Source: Hallerella sp964397425
GTDB taxonomy: Bacteria; Fibrobacterota; Fibrobacteria; Fibrobacterales; Fibrobacteraceae
Reading direction: 5' to 3'
Length of the DNA stretch: 64,000 bases
Assembly: GCA_964397425.1 (NCBI GenBank)
Contig: CAYNID010000004.1
Coordinates: 124,001 to 188,000, forward strand
This document shows positions 61,727 to 64,000 of this stretch, piece by piece (the stretch's first letter is position 1; every line of letters begins with the position of its first letter). The translations under genes were made by a program, and so were the position numbers. The notes below the pieces were generated by a model. It searched no databases, was not told the origin of the DNA, and saw only the letters and a list, made by a program, of their open reading frames with translations.

Positions 61727-62200
61727 ATGACACTTAAAGAGTATTCTAAAATTCTTGCTGAAAATGGCAACAACCCGGCATTACGGGATAAAACTTATGT
61801 TGCCAACCCGAATTTCAACGCCCGTGATTATTACAGAAATCATTTGCCAAAGGGTCCCAGCGGGGCAAGCATAGATGACAATATCGCCGAAGCTTGAAGT
61901 TGGAATTTTTTTCCGATCTTTCCATTCGGAAAGGCTGTTTATACCCATAACCGATGGGATTACAAAGACAAGGACTCCTCTTATGAGAATTTTGGAAATG
62001 TGAATTACGGCGCTACTGGAAGAGCAGTCGGAATTCCCAGGAGAATTCTCCAAGCTGGAGCCGGCCTCGCGCAGTATAAAGACGGAACTCACAAGCCAGA
62101 ATACGGATCTTTCTTTTCTTCAACATTTGGCGATGATCCAAAAGATCAAGAGCAGATAAAACTAGGGATGGACTATTTTGACGCCTGCTTTGAAAAATAA
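61727..62200 (+). pseudogene. Polymorphic toxin type 44 domain, interrupted by an in-frame TGA
   Basis: The frame starting at 61727 (AAGGAG upstream) runs to a TGA at 61895-61897, then continues in the same frame to TAA at 62198-62200. After the stop it reads HNRWDYKD, ENFGNVNYGATGRAVGIP and FGDDPKDQEQIKLG, the core of the type 44 polymorphic toxin domain. The stop follows IAEA and is probably a CGA-to-TGA change. The N-terminal delivery region of a polymorphic toxin is missing. So this is an orphan toxin tip, inactivated unless UGA is read through. Confidence 0.72.
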
Positions 62201-62303
62201 CTTGTATCCTTTTTTCAAAAAATTGCTGAAATGGTGTGCACTCTCGGTGTACATCGTTTTAGTCGTAATCGGAATTTTTATTGCGTTGATAGGACTGTTA
62301 TGA
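62178..62303 (+). CDS. Possible 41-residue membrane peptide
   Basis: A TTG-started frame overlaps the toxin end and encodes KNNLYPFFKKLLKW followed by one long hydrophobic helix (CALSVYIVLVVIGIFIALIG). Its TGA overlaps the next start in ATGA. A real small membrane protein, possibly linked to toxin immunity, or a remnant of the 5' end of the next gene are both possible. There is no clear ribosome site. Confidence 0.35.
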   Translation: MTPALKNNLYPFFKKLLKWCALSVYIVLVVIGIFIALIGLL

Positions 62304-62722
62304 GCAAAAGAGATTTGAAAATTGTTTTATTTCTGCTGACGGCTCCGTTTGCGCTACTGGGATTGTGCGGAACGATTGCAATCGGATTCTTAATATACAA
62401 CGACTCAATAACACTCTCAAAGGGGGAAAATATCCTTTCGCCAAACGGCAACAAAAAAGCCGTTCTTTATGTGGCTTCCGGTGGTGGCGCCGCAGGTTGG
62501 GTTCATCACTCCGTTGCAATACTAAATGCCAGCGATACTTTGAACACGTCCGTTTTCAAAAGTGACAAGACGGTCTTTTCAAAACGCTGCTGCGATAGCA
62601 TCGATATAAATTGGGAAAACGACACCACCCTGCAAATCCGTTATATAAAAGAAGACGAATACTGCGTTTACAAAATACAAGAAAGCAGCGGTGACGTAAA
62701 TATCAAATATGTTATAAAGTGA
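62300..62722 (+). CDS. Membrane-anchored hypothetical protein, DUF5412-like
   Basis: The 140-residue protein has one N-terminal membrane segment (about 8-32) and then a beta-rich domain: SPNGNKKAVLYVASGGGAAG, VHHSVAIL and INWENDTTLQIRYIK. That pattern resembles the DUF5412 family. Its position directly after a toxin tip makes it a candidate immunity protein, but no experiment or family rule I know confirms this. It is the last gene on the plus strand. Confidence 0.6.
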   Translation: MSKRDLKIVLFLLTAPFALLGLCGTIAIGFLIYNDSITLSKGENILSPNGNKKAVLYVASGGGAAGWVHHSVAILNASDTLNTSVFKSDKTVFSKRCCDSIDINWENDTTLQIRYIKEDEYCVYKIQESSGDVNIKYVIK

Positions 62723-62801
62723 TGAAAAGGCGCCTTCTTAAAAAGGCGTATCGCAGGTGCGGCAAGAACACAGTCAAATTCGGCAAGTCCGTTGACAAGT
62801 T

Positions 62802-63521
62802 TCAATATTTCAAGAGTTCATACTCTTCGGGAATCGGAAGCCGCCAGGTTCCCGTTCCCCATTCCGCATCCGTTTTCACATTTTTCAAGCGAATTTCCAA
62901 CACGGCATTTTCCCGTTGAAAGAACACCGCATTCAACGGCACCACCAATTTTTCAAACCGGGCGTAATCCGAAAATTCCAGCCGTTCCGCATTCTGGGAA
63001 ATCTTGACTACGCGGCCATCCCCATCGCACGTGGCGACAAACGGAATCCCCAACGCTCCCGTTCCAAATATTTTCTTTTCACCCAAGACGGTCCGCACAG
63101 AATCCACTGTTCCTCCCCGCGGTAAAGCGTCTCCCCAAAACAAAGCCGCCACCCGGTGAATGTCAAACAGGGGAATGCCCGCGACACCGCCGACAAGATA
63201 TCCCTTTCCCGTGACATAAGCCTTCTGGGCAGGCAAAACGAGAGACCAGTCGCCCTCTTTCCACAAAAGCGAAGCCACTCCGATTCCCATCGGACCCGAA
63301 AATTCCATCCGATAACGCTTGTAGGGAACCGCAAACAAAACGCCCGAAAGCGTATGCGCCCCTTCTACGGGATCTTGCGTTTTCACAGAAAACTTGGCCT
63401 TTAAACTATCCGGGGCAAGCCCTTCCGACCGCTCCGCAGGCCCTTTCGCCAACTGCGGGGAGCAGCCGCAAAAAGTTCCCATCAAAACAAGAAAAGCTAC
63501 GCCCAAAAAATATTTTTTCAA
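62802..63521 (-). CDS. LolB-like outer-membrane lipoprotein
   Basis: The 239-residue lipoprotein has a lipobox TFCGC (Cys at residue 20) and a LolB-like barrel: SLKAKFSVKTQDP, LFAVPYKRYRMEFSGPMGIGVASL, LVLPAQKAYV and FSDYARFEKLVVPLNAVF. LolB-type proteins insert lipoproteins into the outer membrane; the relationship here is distant, and a DUF4292-type protein is the alternative. It starts at a TTG that overlaps the TPR gene stop (TTGA). Confidence 0.7.
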   Translation of the reverse strand: MKKYFLGVAFLVLMGTFCGCSPQLAKGPAERSEGLAPDSLKAKFSVKTQDPVEGAHTLSGVLFAVPYKRYRMEFSGPMGIGVASLLWKEGDWSLVLPAQKAYVTGKGYLVGGVAGIPLFDIHRVAALFWGDALPRGGTVDSVRTVLGEKKIFGTGALGIPFVATCDGDGRVVKISQNAERLEFSDYARFEKLVVPLNAVFFQRENAVLEIRLKNVKTDAEWGTGTWRLPIPEEYELLKY

Positions 63522-64000
63522 GGCTTCGTTCCATCCGTTTCTGCAGGCGAAGATTCTGTTTTTTCTTGCGGCTCCGGCGGTTTGACTGCCTGTTTCAACA
63601 GTTCTATCTGCTTTTTCGCATTGGCGTTCGCCGGATCGATTTCAAGGACTTTCAAATAATAGCCGGTGGAACGTTCATTCAATCCCAGACTTTGGCAAAT
63701 CTCCGCCAAATGGACAAAGATGGATGTGTCCCGGTAAAACATATCCTTCAGCGAATCTTCCTTGGCGAATGATTCCACTTTTTCCATCAACGCCAACGCT
63801 TCTTGAACTTTTCCTTCGCGGTAAAGCGCCCACGCTTTGGAGTCCATAAAGGCGACGCTCGACGGTTCCAGTTTTAACGCCTCGTCAATCAGGGAACTTC
63901 CCCACCGGACTTCTTCTGCGCTGCGGTTCAAATCCACCAAGGTATAACCCAAATGATTTTTGGCAACGGCATCTGAGGGATTTTTTTCAAATATTTTTTT
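63518..64000 (-). CDS. TPR protein, 5' end beyond the window
   Basis: The open frame runs off the right edge, so only the C-terminal 160 residues are visible. They contain two to three tetratricopeptide units (AKNHLGYTLVDLNRSAEE, AFMDSKAWALYREGKVQEAL, FVHLAEICQSLGLNERSTGY) and end in a Pro/Glu/Ser-rich tail. TPR proteins mediate protein contacts. The coupling to the LolB-like lipoprotein gene suggests an outer-membrane biogenesis or secretion role. Confidence 0.75.
   Translation of the reverse strand, partial: KKIFEKNPSDAVAKNHLGYTLVDLNRSAEEVRWGSSLIDEALKLEPSSVAFMDSKAWALYREGKVQEALALMEKVESFAKEDSLKDMFYRDTSIFVHLAEICQSLGLNERSTGYYLKVLEIDPANANAKKQIELLKQAVKPPEPQEKTESSPAETDGTKP

Noticed and set aside
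1..64000. CRISPR array
   Set aside because: No regularly spaced repeats were seen; the repeat pairs at 8.4-8.7 and 37.2-37.5 kb have only two copies.
1..64000. Insertion sequence or integrase
   Set aside because: No transposase or integrase coding region is visible, although two loci show signs of past insertion.

Overview
The window looks like a chromosomal segment from a Fibrobacter-like member of the Fibrobacterota. Lineage evidence is a protein ending in a FISUMP (Fibrobacter succinogenes major paralogous) domain, extracellular pectin- and xylan-degrading enzymes, Ser-rich lipoprotein linkers, a PorV-like outer-membrane protein and C-terminal tails that resemble type IX secretion sorting domains. 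Base composition is near 50% G+C in most genes, with clear AT-rich patches. The rpmH-rnpA-yidD-yidC cluster and dnaN suggest that the replication-origin region is not far away, but no origin could be shown. Genus-level naming is inference.

Layout: 0-6.7 kb holds a minus-strand set (FISUMP protein, hemB, dapB, TM2 protein, pectate lyase) and divergent pheS. 6.8-8.2 kb is a TetR regulator with a twin-operator promoter and a SAM methyltransferase. 8.2-13.3 kb is the accessory core: a likely structured non-coding RNA with its own promoter and terminator, then a translationally coupled restriction system (5mC methyltransferase, McrB-like AAA+ protein, LlaJI-family nuclease). 13.3-24 kb is housekeeping (PorV-like, phosphohexomutase, rsmA, PAP2, RNase G, HAD phosphatase, M23 protein, dnaN). 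24.1-31.4 kb holds a giant exonuclease-RecQ-UvrD helicase, a lipoprotein and a NYN-LOTUS protein, flanked by ahcY and by a decayed copy of the ahcY 3' end. 31.3-37.1 kb is ahcY, rpmH-rnpA-yidD-yidC and cysS. 37.1-37.6 kb is a degenerate repeat region next to an orphan N6-adenine methyltransferase. 38.7-46 kb is GH57, queA, a WYL regulator, a BON-like protein and gltX. 46-48 kb is a reverse-rubrerythrin/PerR unit with a PerR box, and trmO. 48-61 kb is GH30, PNPOx, a Cys-rich secreted protein, metH, a tRNA/rRNA m5U-type methyltransferase, an NlpE-like lipoprotein, an FGE-like lipoprotein and a large M6-like protein without its catalytic motif. 61.1-62.7 kb is a decayed polymorphic-toxin (type 44) locus. 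The right edge has a LolB-like lipoprotein and a truncated TPR protein.

The strongest candidates for something new are (1) the about 280-nt structured RNA upstream of the restriction genes; (2) the sharp composition break inside the mcrB-like gene, exactly between the recognition half and the AAA+ motor, so that the methyltransferase and the recognition domain look like one imported specificity cassette; (3) rnpA, which has no standard start codon and appears to begin at ATT in the same frame as the rpmH stop; and (4) the helicase module bracketed by an ahcY 3'-end duplication. All functional statements come from reading sequence and motifs; no database search was run.
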